From: Bacillota bacterium
GTDB taxonomy: Bacteria; Bacillota; Clostridia; Christensenellales; Christensenellaceae
NCBI GenBank assembly: GCA_023408315.1
Contig: JAEYKI010000008.1
Span: forward strand, 496,001 to 560,000
Reading direction: 5' to 3'
Length of the DNA stretch: 64,000 nucleotides
The position numbers and the translations under genes are program-made. Shown here one piece after another: positions 24,843 through 32,785 of the stretch. Positions within the stretch are counted from its first letter, which is position 1. Every line of letters starts with the position of its first letter. The notes beneath the pieces are model-generated. The model was not told the DNA's origin and did not search any database. It saw nothing but the letters and a program-made list of their open reading frames with translations.

Positions 24843-26030
24843 CTATCTCTGCCTTGCCTGCGCTATTTGTTCCTTTGCCTCTATTATTACCAGTACCTGC
24901 ATTTCCGTTGCGGTTTTTTTAACGCTCACGTTCACCTGCGTAATCGCGCCCGGGTCAACGCCGCCGGCAAGCGCGCGGTTATACGCCGCCTCTTTCAGTT
25001 CCGTTTTTAATATTTCCTCGTCAGCCGGCGTTTCCGTCAGCCGGGTCTCAGCCACTTCCACGTTGTATACCTTAAACGCAAACGGCATATTTTCACCAAT
25101 CACCGTTACGCTTTTTACTTCCGCCGTATAAGTTTCAAAGGGAATCTGCTCGGGCGACATGGCAAAAAGGTCGCGGCCCAGTTGCATGTATTTTATATTA
25201 TACACTCTGCCGGTTTTTTCGGCAACCTTTTGCGTCAGCGGTTTTGAAGCGGAGCCCGCGTAAGCGGTCTGCGCCCACACCTCCCCCCTGGCCGCAAGCT
25301 GGGTAATCAGCGCTCCATCCCGTGTCACATCCCCGGAAATAAGCGTCTGGCCCGCGTGTACCGTCTGTCCTTTTGCCGCCAGCGGCGTGCCCGCAAACAC
25401 GCGCATGTCCACAATATACCCGTCCCTGGTTGCCACAATATCCGCCACGCCCTTGTCCTGAATGCCGGGCAAGCGCGGGTCTGTTTCCACAACCTGCACG
25501 TTCAACTGCGTACCCTTGAAATAAACATTGCACCAGGCCACATCAGGGAAATTCTCCATAATCGCTTTTTCCGCCTGCGGCCGGTTGATTCCCGCCATCT
25601 GCACGCCCTTCTTTAGGCCCATGTTCTCCAGCATTTCCTGCACGGCAAACCGGTTGACGCGGTCAAATCCCGTGTATCGCACGTCCCATACATATGTGGA
25701 AGAGATCAGCAGCACAGCCAGCAGCAAAACAGCCGCAGGAATCAGCACAACCCTTTTTTTTGCGTACAGTATCCGTATGGGCAGGCCGCCCCTCTTTTTT
25801 ATGTTCAGGCTGTACCTGCCGTCCTGCAGCAGCCTTTTGAGCCTCCGGTATCCCCCCAGCGTCATCCTGGCCCGCAGCTCCGTATACGTCACCCGCTTTA
25901 CGTTGCGCAGTTCTATTTTGTTTTGGTTGCACAGATTAATAAACCTTTCGGGAGAAAGGCCTTCCACCGCAACAATCACGTATCCGCGGAACAGGTCCGC
26001 CAGCCGGTCGGTCAGCATGGCCCGCCACAC
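24843..26030 (-). CDS. yqfD: Sporulation protein YqfD
   Basis: About 395 residues, a SigE-controlled protein of unknown mechanism in spore formers, required for efficient sporulation in B. subtilis. An N-terminal cytosolic part (VAVEGLSPERFINLC onward) is followed by a single transmembrane helix at about 92-112 and a large outer domain with POTRA-like repeats and a DRPAEKA-like RPQAEKAIMENFPDVAWCNV block. The start is GTG 26030 (GGAG 5 bases before it) or ATG 26018. The gene overlaps yqfC. Its presence suggests that the organism, or a recent ancestor, makes endospores. Confidence 0.88.
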   Translation of the reverse strand: MWRAMLTDRLADLFRGYVIVAVEGLSPERFINLCNQNKIELRNVKRVTYTELRARMTLGGYRRLKRLLQDGRYSLNIKKRGGLPIRILYAKKRVVLIPAAVLLLAVLLISSTYVWDVRYTGFDRVNRFAVQEMLENMGLKKGVQMAGINRPQAEKAIMENFPDVAWCNVYFKGTQLNVQVVETDPRLPGIQDKGVADIVATRDGYIVDMRVFAGTPLAAKGQTVHAGQTLISGDVTRDGALITQLAARGEVWAQTAYAGSASKPLTQKVAEKTGRVYNIKYMQLGRDLFAMSPEQIPFETYTAEVKSVTVIGENMPFAFKVYNVEVAETRLTETPADEEILKTELKEAAYNRALAGGVDPGAITQVNVSVKKTATEMQVLVIIEAKEQIAQARQR

Positions 26031-26317
26031 TCCGGCTCCAGTTTAATCTCTCGAATCTGGCCGTATATAATCAGGTTCTCCCGCCCCAGCGTCTTGATGA
26101 GCAGGTTCTCCCCGCCAATGTGTACAGACATGCCGGGAACGTTTACGCATATCTCCGCAAGCGTGTACCTGCATATGCCGCAATGGTTTTCTATAAAAAG
26201 GTCGCTGTTGCCCGTCAGAATCATGCGCGCGCGTCCCAGCACCTCGCCGGGAAGCTCGAACACCTGCGTGGCTCTTTCCAATGCCTTGTTGTCAGTTTTC
26301 CGTTTCCTTTTTTTCAT
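26012..26317 (-). CDS. yqfC: Sporulation protein YqfC
   Basis: 101 residues from ATG 26317; the frame also reaches GTG 26347. It has the YqfC motif set: a basic N-terminus (KKRKRKTD), LPGEVLGRARMILTGNSDLFIENHCGI, then GENLLIKTLGRENLIIYGQI. YqfC is a small SigE-dependent protein paired with YqfD and may help anchor spore structures; its mechanism is unknown. The ribosome site is weak (GGATGG about 6 bases upstream). It overlaps the yqfD start. Confidence 0.85.
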   Translation of the reverse strand: MKKRKRKTDNKALERATQVFELPGEVLGRARMILTGNSDLFIENHCGICRYTLAEICVNVPGMSVHIGGENLLIKTLGRENLIIYGQIREIKLEPECGGPC

Positions 26318-26381
26318 GTACAACCATCCGATTCGTTGTTGATACACTCATATGTATGAAAATAGCTGAAAAAAAAGAAAT

Positions 26382-26412
26382 AAAAAACACCTGATTTTAA
26401 CACCAGATGTTT
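26382..26412 (-). terminator. Terminator after rpsU
   Basis: On the minus strand, AAACATCTG/CAGGTGTTT arms with one G-U pair are followed by six T, about 30 bases past the rpsU stop. It separates rpsU from yqfC. Confidence 0.8.
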
Positions 26413-26440
26413 TAAACGCTTTGATATTGAGGGATGCCGC

Positions 26441-26614
26441 TTAGTGTTTTCTTTTCCTCGCAGCTTCTGCCTTTTTCTTCCGCTTTACGCTGGGCTTCTC
26501 GTAATGTTCACGCTTTCTGATTTCAGCAAGAACACCAGATCTGGCGCATTTGCGCTTAAACCTTCTGAGAGCACTTTCCAAAGTTTCATTTTCTCCAACC
26601 CGGATCTCGGCCAT
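26441..26614 (-). CDS. rpsU: 30S ribosomal protein S21
   Basis: 57 residues beginning MAEIRVGENETLESALRRFK, with the family's KRKCARSGVLAEIRKREHYEKPS core and a strongly basic tail (KRKKKAEAARKRKH). S21 sits near the 3' end of 16S rRNA and takes part in initiation. GGGAGGGA lies before ATG 26614. It has its own terminator, and the 120-base upstream gap probably holds a promoter. Normal length and neighbourhood for Clostridia, although yqeY, which often follows rpsU, is absent. Confidence 0.97.
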   Translation of the reverse strand: MAEIRVGENETLESALRRFKRKCARSGVLAEIRKREHYEKPSVKRKKKAEAARKRKH

Positions 26615-26734
26615 TTTTATCCCTCCCTCCCATAATCAACTATTAAGCAATGCTTGCTGGGAGTCTTACAATACACGTATTATATTAAAAACGCCGCAAA
26701 CTGTCAATATGATTTTGCGCGCGCGCCCTTGCCG

Positions 26735-27070
26735 TCAGCCCGGAGGCCACTCCATTGCCCGTCCGCCAAGTATGTGGAAATGCAGGTGCGGAACGGTCTG
26801 GCCGCCCATTGCGCCGGTGTTTGCCACCAGGCGGAATCCGTCCTGCTCCAGCCCAAGCTCACGCACAATTTTCTGCACAGCCCCCACAATGGCGGATACA
26901 ATTTCCATATCCTCCACTTTTGCAATATCCTGCACATGCGTTTTGGGAATCACCAGCACATGGGTGGGCGCGGCCGGGTTCACGTCATAAAACGCCAACA
27001 CTTTTTCGTCTTCATACACCTTTTTGCAGGGTATCTGCCCGCTTGCTATCTTGCAAAAAATACAATCCAT
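26735..27070 (-). CDS. HIT family nucleotide-binding hydrolase
   Basis: 111 residues, Hint branch of the histidine-triad superfamily. The triad motif HLHFHILGGR lies at about residues 94-103 and the N-terminal CIFCKIASGQIP at 3-14 is typical. Hint proteins hydrolyse adenosine phosphoramidates and aminoacyl-AMP; the cellular role in bacteria is unclear. One base separates it from the mtaB stop, so it belongs to the prmA-rsmE-mtaB operon. Confidence 0.93.
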   Translation of the reverse strand: MDCIFCKIASGQIPCKKVYEDEKVLAFYDVNPAAPTHVLVIPKTHVQDIAKVEDMEIVSAIVGAVQKIVRELGLEQDGFRLVANTGAMGGQTVPHLHFHILGGRAMEWPPG

Positions 27071-27071
27071 A

Positions 27072-28346
27072 TCAGTCTCCTATGCCTGTTTCTCCCATTA
27101 GTATATCATCTTTTTGCGCCGTCATCAAAACAAGTTTTAAATCGTTTGCCTCCGCCCTGGCGCGCACCTTCACATACCGGCCGGTGTGGCCTTCCGCAAA
27201 GCCTCCGCCAACAGAGCGTTCAAACAGCACTTCATCCCGTTTGCCCAAAAAGCTTTTGATATATGCATATTCCGCATCCCGCCCGGTTGCGATGAGTTCG
27301 TTTGCGCGCGTTTTTCGCAACTCCATGGGAAGAGCCCCCGCAAGCTGCGCGGCTTTTGTGCCCGCCCGCTCGGAATACGGAAACACGTGCAGTTTGGAAA
27401 AAAAGACGCGCCGCACAAAACCCTTTGTCTCGGCAAACTCCGCTTCCGTCTCTCCCGGAAAACCGGTGATCACGTCCGTGGTGACGGCGGGATTGTCAAA
27501 CGCCTTCCGCAGGTTTTGAATCACGGCTTCGTACTCCTCCGCAGTATACTTCCGGTTCATCCTTTGCAGCACGCCGTTGCTTCCGCTCTGCAGGGACACG
27601 TGGAAATGCGGGCACAGTTTATCTATGGCCCCAATTCTGCCAATATACTCCGGCGTAAGCAGCCCCGGTTCCAGAGAACCCAGCCGTATACGGTCCACGC
27701 CGTCAATCCGCGCAATTGCCTCCAGCACATCCGCCAGCGTATGCTCCCCGTCCCGGTAGGAAGAGATATTAATGCCGGTCAGCACAACCTCCCGCACTTT
27801 ATTGTGCGCAAGGCTCTGCGCCTCCTCCACTATGCTCCCAAGCGGCCTTGCGCGCGCGGGGCCCCGCACATAGGGTATGATGCAGTAGGAGCAATACTGG
27901 TTGCACCCTTCCTGAATTTTAATATATCCGCGGGTCATCTCTCCACCACTGTGCACACTTAAATTTTCAAAACCCGGAGTTTCCGCCGCAACGGCGTTCA
28001 CCTTCTCTGCCCGCGCCCGCTCAATGATCCGCGCAATCTGCCCACGTTCGCCCGTACCCAGCACCGCGCGCACGCCCGGCATGTCTAGAATCTCCTCCCC
28101 GTTGCGCTGGGTCAGGCACCCCGCAACAACAATAACAGCCTCCGGGTTTGCCGCAGCGGCCCTGCCGATCATCTGGCGGGATTTGCGGTCCGCAACGTTC
28201 GTAACCGTGCAGGAGTTGATGATATACACATCCGCCTTGTGATGAAAAGGCACAATCTCATATCCCGCCTTCTCCAGCAGCTCCAGCATGGCCTGGGTAT
28301 CGTATTGGTTCACCTTGCACCCGAGGGTATACGCCGCCGCCTTCAT
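27072..28346 (-). CDS. mtaB: tRNA t6A37 methylthiotransferase MtaB
   Basis: 424 residues. Converts N6-threonylcarbamoyladenosine at position 37 to the 2-methylthio form. The N-terminal methylthiotransferase domain has its cluster cysteines in TLGCKVNQYDT, NSCTVTN and VVAGCLTQ. The radical SAM cluster motif is GCNQYCSYCIIPYVRG (about residue 146 onward), and the C-terminal TRAM domain contains EGHTGRYVKV. The MtaB rather than MiaB/RimO assignment rests on the GCKVNQYDT start, the overall length and the rsmE-prmA neighbourhood. It overlaps rsmE by 4 bases. Confidence 0.93.
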   Translation of the reverse strand: MKAAAYTLGCKVNQYDTQAMLELLEKAGYEIVPFHHKADVYIINSCTVTNVADRKSRQMIGRAAAANPEAVIVVAGCLTQRNGEEILDMPGVRAVLGTGERGQIARIIERARAEKVNAVAAETPGFENLSVHSGGEMTRGYIKIQEGCNQYCSYCIIPYVRGPARARPLGSIVEEAQSLAHNKVREVVLTGINISSYRDGEHTLADVLEAIARIDGVDRIRLGSLEPGLLTPEYIGRIGAIDKLCPHFHVSLQSGSNGVLQRMNRKYTAEEYEAVIQNLRKAFDNPAVTTDVITGFPGETEAEFAETKGFVRRVFFSKLHVFPYSERAGTKAAQLAGALPMELRKTRANELIATGRDAEYAYIKSFLGKRDEVLFERSVGGGFAEGHTGRYVKVRARAEANDLKLVLMTAQKDDILMGETGIGD

Positions 28347-29065
28347 GCCGTCTCCATTGCCTGGTACAAAATCATGGATACAGCCGCTATGGCCGCCGTC
28401 TCGGCCCGCAGAATCAGCCCGCCCAGGCTGCAGTCTATTGCGCCCGCTTCCAGCAGCATCTGCGCTTCCCGCGGCTCAAAACCGCCCTCGGGCCCTATAA
28501 TAACCCCTATATCCGCGGCGCCAAATTCCCGCAGCCGCGTTTTAATCGGAACATCCGCATGCTCATAAGCCAGCAGGAAAATCTGGTGTTTTTGTATTTC
28601 GTTCTTTACATTCTTCAGTTCGGCCAGTCTGCCAATTTGCGGCATGGTAGACCTGCCGCACTGCTTAGCCGCTTCCCGCGCGATGCGCTCGTATTTATCC
28701 GCCAGTTTGGCCGCGTCGTCCGGCCGCTTGACGCACCGGGCCGCCAGCACGGGCACAAACGCCGCTATGCCCAGCTCGGTCGCCTTTTGCAGCACCAGGT
28801 CCATATTGTCCTTTTTCAGCACGGCCTGGTACAGAGTAATGCGCGCTTTGGGCTCACGCGCCGCCGCCCTTTCTTCCCCCACGCTTGCCGTCAGGCTGTC
28901 CGCGTCAACAGATTCTATGCGGCACACGTATTCCATGCCGCTGCCGTCAAACAAAACAAAAAAGTCTCCGGCGCCCATCCGCAGGACGCGTAGCATATGG
29001 TACGCTTCGTCTCCCCGGACCGTGGCCAAAGGCTTTTCTATTTTTTCCGCAAAAAAGCGTCTCAT
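28343..29065 (-). CDS. rsmE: 16S rRNA m3U1498 methyltransferase
   Basis: 240 residues from ATG 29065, which overlaps the prmA stop (ATGA). RsmE methylates N3 of U1498 in 16S rRNA. The N-terminal PUA-like part (MRRFFAEKIEKP... HMLRVLRMGAGD) is followed by a SPOUT knot with IGPEGGFEPREAQML and the C-terminal LGGLILRAETAAIAAVSMI. Length and motifs are standard. Part of the prmA-rsmE-mtaB-HIT operon. Confidence 0.95.
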   Translation of the reverse strand: MRRFFAEKIEKPLATVRGDEAYHMLRVLRMGAGDFFVLFDGSGMEYVCRIESVDADSLTASVGEERAAAREPKARITLYQAVLKKDNMDLVLQKATELGIAAFVPVLAARCVKRPDDAAKLADKYERIAREAAKQCGRSTMPQIGRLAELKNVKNEIQKHQIFLLAYEHADVPIKTRLREFGAADIGVIIGPEGGFEPREAQMLLEAGAIDCSLGGLILRAETAAIAAVSMILYQAMETA

Positions 29066-29994
29066 CCCTTGTTCATGCACGCAATGGCGCGCCATTCCCC
29101 CATCTTCGTTACCTTGATGGACCGTAGGCCGTGGCTGTTCAGGCTCGCCAGCACTTCGTCCAGCCGCTCTGCAATAATGCCGGATACTATGTAAATGCCG
29201 GGCCGCGTTAGGTATTTATGCACGGTTTCATTCAGTTCTATAATAATATCCGCAACAATATTAGCAACAACAATGTGAAACCGCGCGTCCGTGGGCGCAT
29301 CGCGCAGTATGTTCGCCCGTTTCACCAATATCACGTTTTCCTTATGGTTTACGGCAACATTCTTTTTGGCGGATTCAACCGCCACGCTGTCCACGTCCAG
29401 CGCAAGTACGGCGCCCGCGCCCAGTTTGGCCGCGGCAATGGAAAGAATGCCTGATCCGCAGCCAATATCCAGCACCGCGTTTCCGGGTTCCAGGTATTCC
29501 TCCAGCATGCCAATGCACATGCGCGTTGTCTCGTGCGCGCCGGTGCCAAACGCCATGCCGGGGTCTATTTCCACAATAATCTCATCCGCCTCCGGGGTGT
29601 ATTCCTCCCAGGTCGGCTTCACCACCACAAAGTCGGATACCCGCGTGGGCTTAAAATATTTCTTCCACTCGTTCTCCCAGTCCTGCTCATCTACCGTTTC
29701 CGTATGAACGGAAAGAGGCCCGGGGTCAAACCCAATGTCCATTGTCCGGATCTTCTCAAGCTTTGCCCTGACGCGGTTTATCTTTGCGTCCGATTCCCCG
29801 TCCAACGGAAAATAAGCGCAAACCCGGCAGTCCTGGCTCGCAGGCAGGTCTGGCGGCACTTCGTCCCATCCGGTCACGTCCGGCAGAGTGCCGCCTTCCG
29901 TCTGCGTACCCATTGCGCCCGCATCCAAAAGAATCTCCGAAATCAATTCAGACGCTTCCTCGTTTATATCAATCGCCAGTTTCACCCATTCCAT
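29062..29994 (-). CDS. prmA: Ribosomal protein L11 methyltransferase
   Basis: 310 residues. PrmA trimethylates several amino groups of ribosomal protein L11. The N-terminal L11-binding domain starts EWVKLAIDINEEASELISE, followed by the SAM domain with GTGAHETTRMCIGML, DIGCGSGILSIAAAKLG and the catalytic-loop VVANIVADIIIEL. GGAGCGGG lies before ATG 29994. First gene of its operon; the gap upstream carries the terminators of the isomerase gene. Confidence 0.95.
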   Translation of the reverse strand: MEWVKLAIDINEEASELISEILLDAGAMGTQTEGGTLPDVTGWDEVPPDLPASQDCRVCAYFPLDGESDAKINRVRAKLEKIRTMDIGFDPGPLSVHTETVDEQDWENEWKKYFKPTRVSDFVVVKPTWEEYTPEADEIIVEIDPGMAFGTGAHETTRMCIGMLEEYLEPGNAVLDIGCGSGILSIAAAKLGAGAVLALDVDSVAVESAKKNVAVNHKENVILVKRANILRDAPTDARFHIVVANIVADIIIELNETVHKYLTRPGIYIVSGIIAERLDEVLASLNSHGLRSIKVTKMGEWRAIACMNKG

Positions 29995-30112
29995 ATGCCC
30001 GCTCCCAAATCATCAAACTTCATCAATTATATAACATTTTACAAAAAATTTGCAATAGAGGCATTTTCCATTCCGAAAATTTTTCGAAATCAGATTCCTT
30101 TTATTTACTTTT

Positions 30113-30137
30113 AAGTAAAAAGAGCGCTTGCGCGCTC
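30113..30137 (-). terminator. Distal terminator after sugar isomerase
   Basis: On the minus strand, GAGCGC/GCGCTC arms (30137-30132/30127-30122) around a 4-base loop are followed by TTTTTACTT. Confidence 0.7.
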
Positions 30138-30191
30138 CAGAATGTGAATAAAGTTTTTTTACAGGCTTTGCCCCGCATCTGCTTTGTTTCT

Positions 30192-30226
30192 TAAAAAAAG
30201 AGGTTTGGAGGCTATATGTCTCCAAA
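30192..30226 (-). terminator. Proximal terminator after sugar isomerase
   Basis: On the minus strand, TTTGGAG/CTCCAAA arms (30226-30220/30210-30204) are followed shortly by seven T. It starts 9 bases past the isomerase stop codon and resembles the last hairpin of the repeat at 1373-1615. Confidence 0.6.
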
Positions 30227-30234
30227 TATATCTC

Positions 30235-31086
30235 TCAAAGGCCGCAGGACCTGAGGAATCTCACGCTTTCCTGCAGCACTTCGGCGGAGCCCGCCACCTC
30301 CAGCGTGGAGCTGTGTATCTCTTTCCTGTCTTTCAGCACGTCCACAACGCCCTTGATATCAATAACGCCCTTGCCTACGGGAATGGTGGAGAATCCGCAG
30401 CCAAACTGCTTGCCGCGCCGCGGTAACCATTCTTCGCCCAGGTCTTTCCAGTGGATGTGGTATATCTTGTCCTTGAACACTTTGGCCATTTCAACAGGGT
30501 CTGTGCCGCCCAGCCAGCTATTGCCGGTGTCCATGTTTACGCCCAGGGATTTGGGATTGCCCAGAAGGTCCATAATATCCTGGATGCCCTTGATGCTGTC
30601 CGTAATGGGGCCATGCGGCTCCAGAAGAACATTTACGCCATAATCCGCAGCCATGCGGCAGGGAACATACAATTTTTCCGCAATGGTAAAAATGCGCTGT
30701 TCGTATGTGAGGTTCTTTGCCCATTCGGAATGCGGCTCGTTCTCCGTTGTCACGCAGTCGCGCACCCCAATGGCCGCCGCAAACTTGATACCCGCCATAA
30801 TGGCCGAGGTCTGGAATACTCCGGGATTGCTGGGCTCCAGCAATGCCCCATGCACGCATACCGTAGAGGGCGTAATGCCGTATTTTTCAAACAGCCTTTT
30901 GGTTTCAAACGGGTCGCCGTCCACACTTACCGTAGCGGCCAGCCCGGCGGAATCAAACATGCTTGCACCCTCGTGCACATCCGTGATATCCGCATGGGTA
31001 AAACCGGCTTCTTTGGCAAGCTGAAGCTGCCGTTCCATGGATGTATACGGCTCCAGGGCCAGAAACACGCCAACATTAATGCTCAT
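30235..31086 (-). CDS. Sugar phosphate isomerase/epimerase-like TIM barrel
   Basis: 283 residues, AP-endonuclease-2/xylose-isomerase-like TIM barrel. Metal-ligand regions are visible: TTENEPHSEWA, LLEPHGPITDS (Glu, His), NMDTGNSWLGGTDP (Asp) and IYHIHWKDLGEE (His, Asp). Family members isomerise or epimerise sugars, inositols or hydroxypyruvate; the substrate cannot be told. No signal peptide. AGGGAGG lies before ATG 31086. It is an insertion relative to the usual dnaJ-prmA neighbourhood, with two terminators behind it. It follows a small Cys-rich gene on the same strand by 58 bases. Confidence 0.85.
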   Translation of the reverse strand: MSINVGVFLALEPYTSMERQLQLAKEAGFTHADITDVHEGASMFDSAGLAATVSVDGDPFETKRLFEKYGITPSTVCVHGALLEPSNPGVFQTSAIMAGIKFAAAIGVRDCVTTENEPHSEWAKNLTYEQRIFTIAEKLYVPCRMAADYGVNVLLEPHGPITDSIKGIQDIMDLLGNPKSLGVNMDTGNSWLGGTDPVEMAKVFKDKIYHIHWKDLGEEWLPRRGKQFGCGFSTIPVGKGVIDIKGVVDVLKDRKEIHSSTLEVAGSAEVLQESVRFLRSCGL

Positions 31087-31144
31087 ACTTTAAGACCTCC
31101 CTAACTATTCACTTGTTTAATATCTTCTTTTTGTTAATGAAAAA

Positions 31145-31288
31145 CTATTCGTTTAAAAATTTGCAATGGTAACCGCAGTGCATGCATGGGTCGCAACGCT
31201 TTTGCTCTTTTTCCTGCGCCTGGTCTGCAATTTGCTGCTCTTCAAATTCTTTTTGATCTGTTTCCTTGTTTGTGTTTTTGTCTTCCAT
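31145..31288 (-). CDS. Small acidic protein with C-terminal cysteine cluster
   Basis: 47 residues from ATG 31288. The first 30 are very polar and Glu/Gln/Lys-rich (EEQQIADQAQEKEQK), likely helical. The end carries four cysteines spaced C-x2-C-x2-C-x3-C with a His (CDPCMHCGYHC), which could bind zinc or iron. A good sigma-A promoter lies only 17 bases upstream of the ATG and GGTGG is the likely ribosome site. I do not recognise the family. A gene rather than a chance frame is supported by the promoter, the cysteine spacing and the composition. The neighbour downstream is a sugar isomerase. Confidence 0.55.
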   Translation of the reverse strand: MEDKNTNKETDQKEFEEQQIADQAQEKEQKRCDPCMHCGYHCKFLNE

Positions 31289-31304
31289 GCCAACCACCAA
31301 TTTT

Positions 31305-31333
31305 ATTGTAATATAGGCGGGAATCAAAGTCAA
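31305..31333 (-). promoter_or_regulatory. Sigma-A promoter of small Cys-rich gene
   Basis: On the minus strand, TTGACT (31333-31328), 17 bases, TACAAT (31310-31305): ten of twelve consensus bases with ideal spacing. The predicted transcript start leaves a leader of only about 10 bases. Confidence 0.65.
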
Positions 31334-31611
31334 CGGCTTTTATTAACCGGTTAAGTGCAATAAGTCAAATGCCTTTATTCCGGCACTGCACGCCTGCTAT
31401 ATAATACATACCATAAAACGCGCGCCAATGTAATTATTTCGGTTGCATTCGTTATTGGTAAAAACAAAATACGCAAATAAATGGCTCTTATGAATCTGGG
31501 GCCTATATCTGTGCCGCTAGGTTTTATCGTAATACCTTATTGTTGCACGGCAGGCCAATTGCTTGGATGAAGCTGATTCAAATAACAGTTAAAGGCGAGA
31601 AAAAAAGCACC
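31334..31611. other. Intergenic stretch with no recognised feature
   Basis: About 280 bases between the promoter of the small gene and the dnaJ terminator, AT-rich. There is a TATAAT at about 31398 on the plus strand but no matching -35 box. I see no coding frame and no RNA family. Confidence 0.4.
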
Positions 31612-31632
31612 AAAAAACGGCCGCCAGGCCGC
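31612..31632 (-). terminator. Terminator of the heat-shock operon
   Basis: On the minus strand, CGGCC/GGCCG arms (31631-31627/31622-31618) around a 4-base loop are followed by six T, 12 bases past the dnaJ stop. Confidence 0.85.
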
Positions 31633-31643
31633 TTTTATATAAG

Positions 31644-32768
31644 TTATATGGTTTTGGATTTTGTGAAAACGTTCTTTTCACCTTTAACTTCGGATTCAAA
31701 ATCCATAAGCGCGCGCTTCTGCTTGTCGGTCAGCCGCCGGGGTACGTCCACATTCACCTTGATATACAAATCTCCGTATTTGTCCCGGTTCACCTGCTTG
31801 ATCCCTTTGCCCTTCAGGCGGAACACGGTGCCCGGCTGTGTGCCCTCTGTAATCTTGTAGCGCACAGATTTGCCGTCCAGCGTGGGAATCTCCACGTCCG
31901 CGCCCATCGCGGCCTGGCCCATGGTAACGGACATATCCACATACAAGTCCGTCCCGTGCCGGGTAAACAGCCTGTGGGGCTTTACGGTGATATAAATCAG
32001 CAAATCGCCGTAGCCGCCGTTGCGCCTGCCCGCTTCGCCTTCGCCCCGCATGGTAAGCACCTGGCCTTCGTCTATGCCCGCCGGAATATTTACAAGCAGC
32101 TTGCGGCTATTGGGAACCTTTCCCGCGCCCTTGCATTTAAAGCACGGCTCTTCTATAATGCTGCCTTCCCCGCCGCACCTGGGGCAGGTGGAAATATTCA
32201 TAAAGTTGCCAAACAGCGTCTGCTGCTGCGTGCGCACCTGCCCGGAGCCGTTGCACTGCGGGCACGTTTTGCGGCCCGCGCCCTTGGCCGCACCCGATCC
32301 CCCGCATTCGTCGCAGGTCTCGTGGCGTGCAAGCTGAATCTCCTTTTTGCAGCCAAACGCGGCTTCCTCAAATTCTATACGCAAATTTACGCGCACATCC
32401 GCGCCCCGCTGGGGGCCGCCGGAAGCGCGCTGCTGCTGCCTTGCGGAACCGCCGCCGCCAAAGAAGCTTTCAAATATATCAGAAAAACCCTCAAATCCGT
32501 CAAATCCGCCGGAGAATCCTCCCTGGAACCCGCCGCCCGGCGAACCGTCAAACGCGCTGCTGCCAAACTGGTCATACTGCGCGCGCTTCTTATCGTCGGA
32601 GAGGACCTGATAAGCCTCGTTAATCTCCTTAAACTTCTGCGCCGCCTGCTCATTGCCTTCGTTTAGGTCCGGGTGGTACTGTTTTGCGAGTTTCCTGTAT
32701 GCGCTTTTAATTTGTTCAGGGGTGGAGCTTTTGTCCACCCCTAATGCCTCATAATAATCCTTTGACAT
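31644..32768 (-). CDS. dnaJ: Chaperone DnaJ
   Basis: 374 residues, type I Hsp40. It stimulates DnaK ATPase and delivers unfolded clients. The J domain covers residues 1-70 with the HPD motif in KQYHPDLNEG. A Gly/Phe-rich stretch follows (about 75-130). Four C-x2-C-x-G-x-G type zinc repeats lie at about 145-215 (CDECGGSGAAKG, CPQCNGSGQV, CPRCGGEG, CFKCKGAG), and then the C-terminal substrate-binding domains. Last gene of hrcA-grpE-dnaK-dnaJ, 17 bases after dnaK. Confidence 0.97.
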   Translation of the reverse strand: MSKDYYEALGVDKSSTPEQIKSAYRKLAKQYHPDLNEGNEQAAQKFKEINEAYQVLSDDKKRAQYDQFGSSAFDGSPGGGFQGGFSGGFDGFEGFSDIFESFFGGGGSARQQQRASGGPQRGADVRVNLRIEFEEAAFGCKKEIQLARHETCDECGGSGAAKGAGRKTCPQCNGSGQVRTQQQTLFGNFMNISTCPRCGGEGSIIEEPCFKCKGAGKVPNSRKLLVNIPAGIDEGQVLTMRGEGEAGRRNGGYGDLLIYITVKPHRLFTRHGTDLYVDMSVTMGQAAMGADVEIPTLDGKSVRYKITEGTQPGTVFRLKGKGIKQVNRDKYGDLYIKVNVDVPRRLTDKQKRALMDFESEVKGEKNVFTKSKTI

Positions 32769-32785
32769 GCCCGCTCCGCCGCTAT

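Noticed and set aside
30013..30225. 70-codon minus-strand frame between the isomerase and prmA
   Set aside because: It crosses two terminator hairpins, has a Lys/Asn/Phe-rich AT-driven composition and no ribosome site.
30235..31086. Endonuclease IV (nfo) as identity of the TIM-barrel gene
   Set aside because: The fold is shared, but the metal-ligand pattern and NMDTGNSWLGG/HIHWKD motifs fit the sugar isomerase/epimerase branch, not the DNA repair enzyme.
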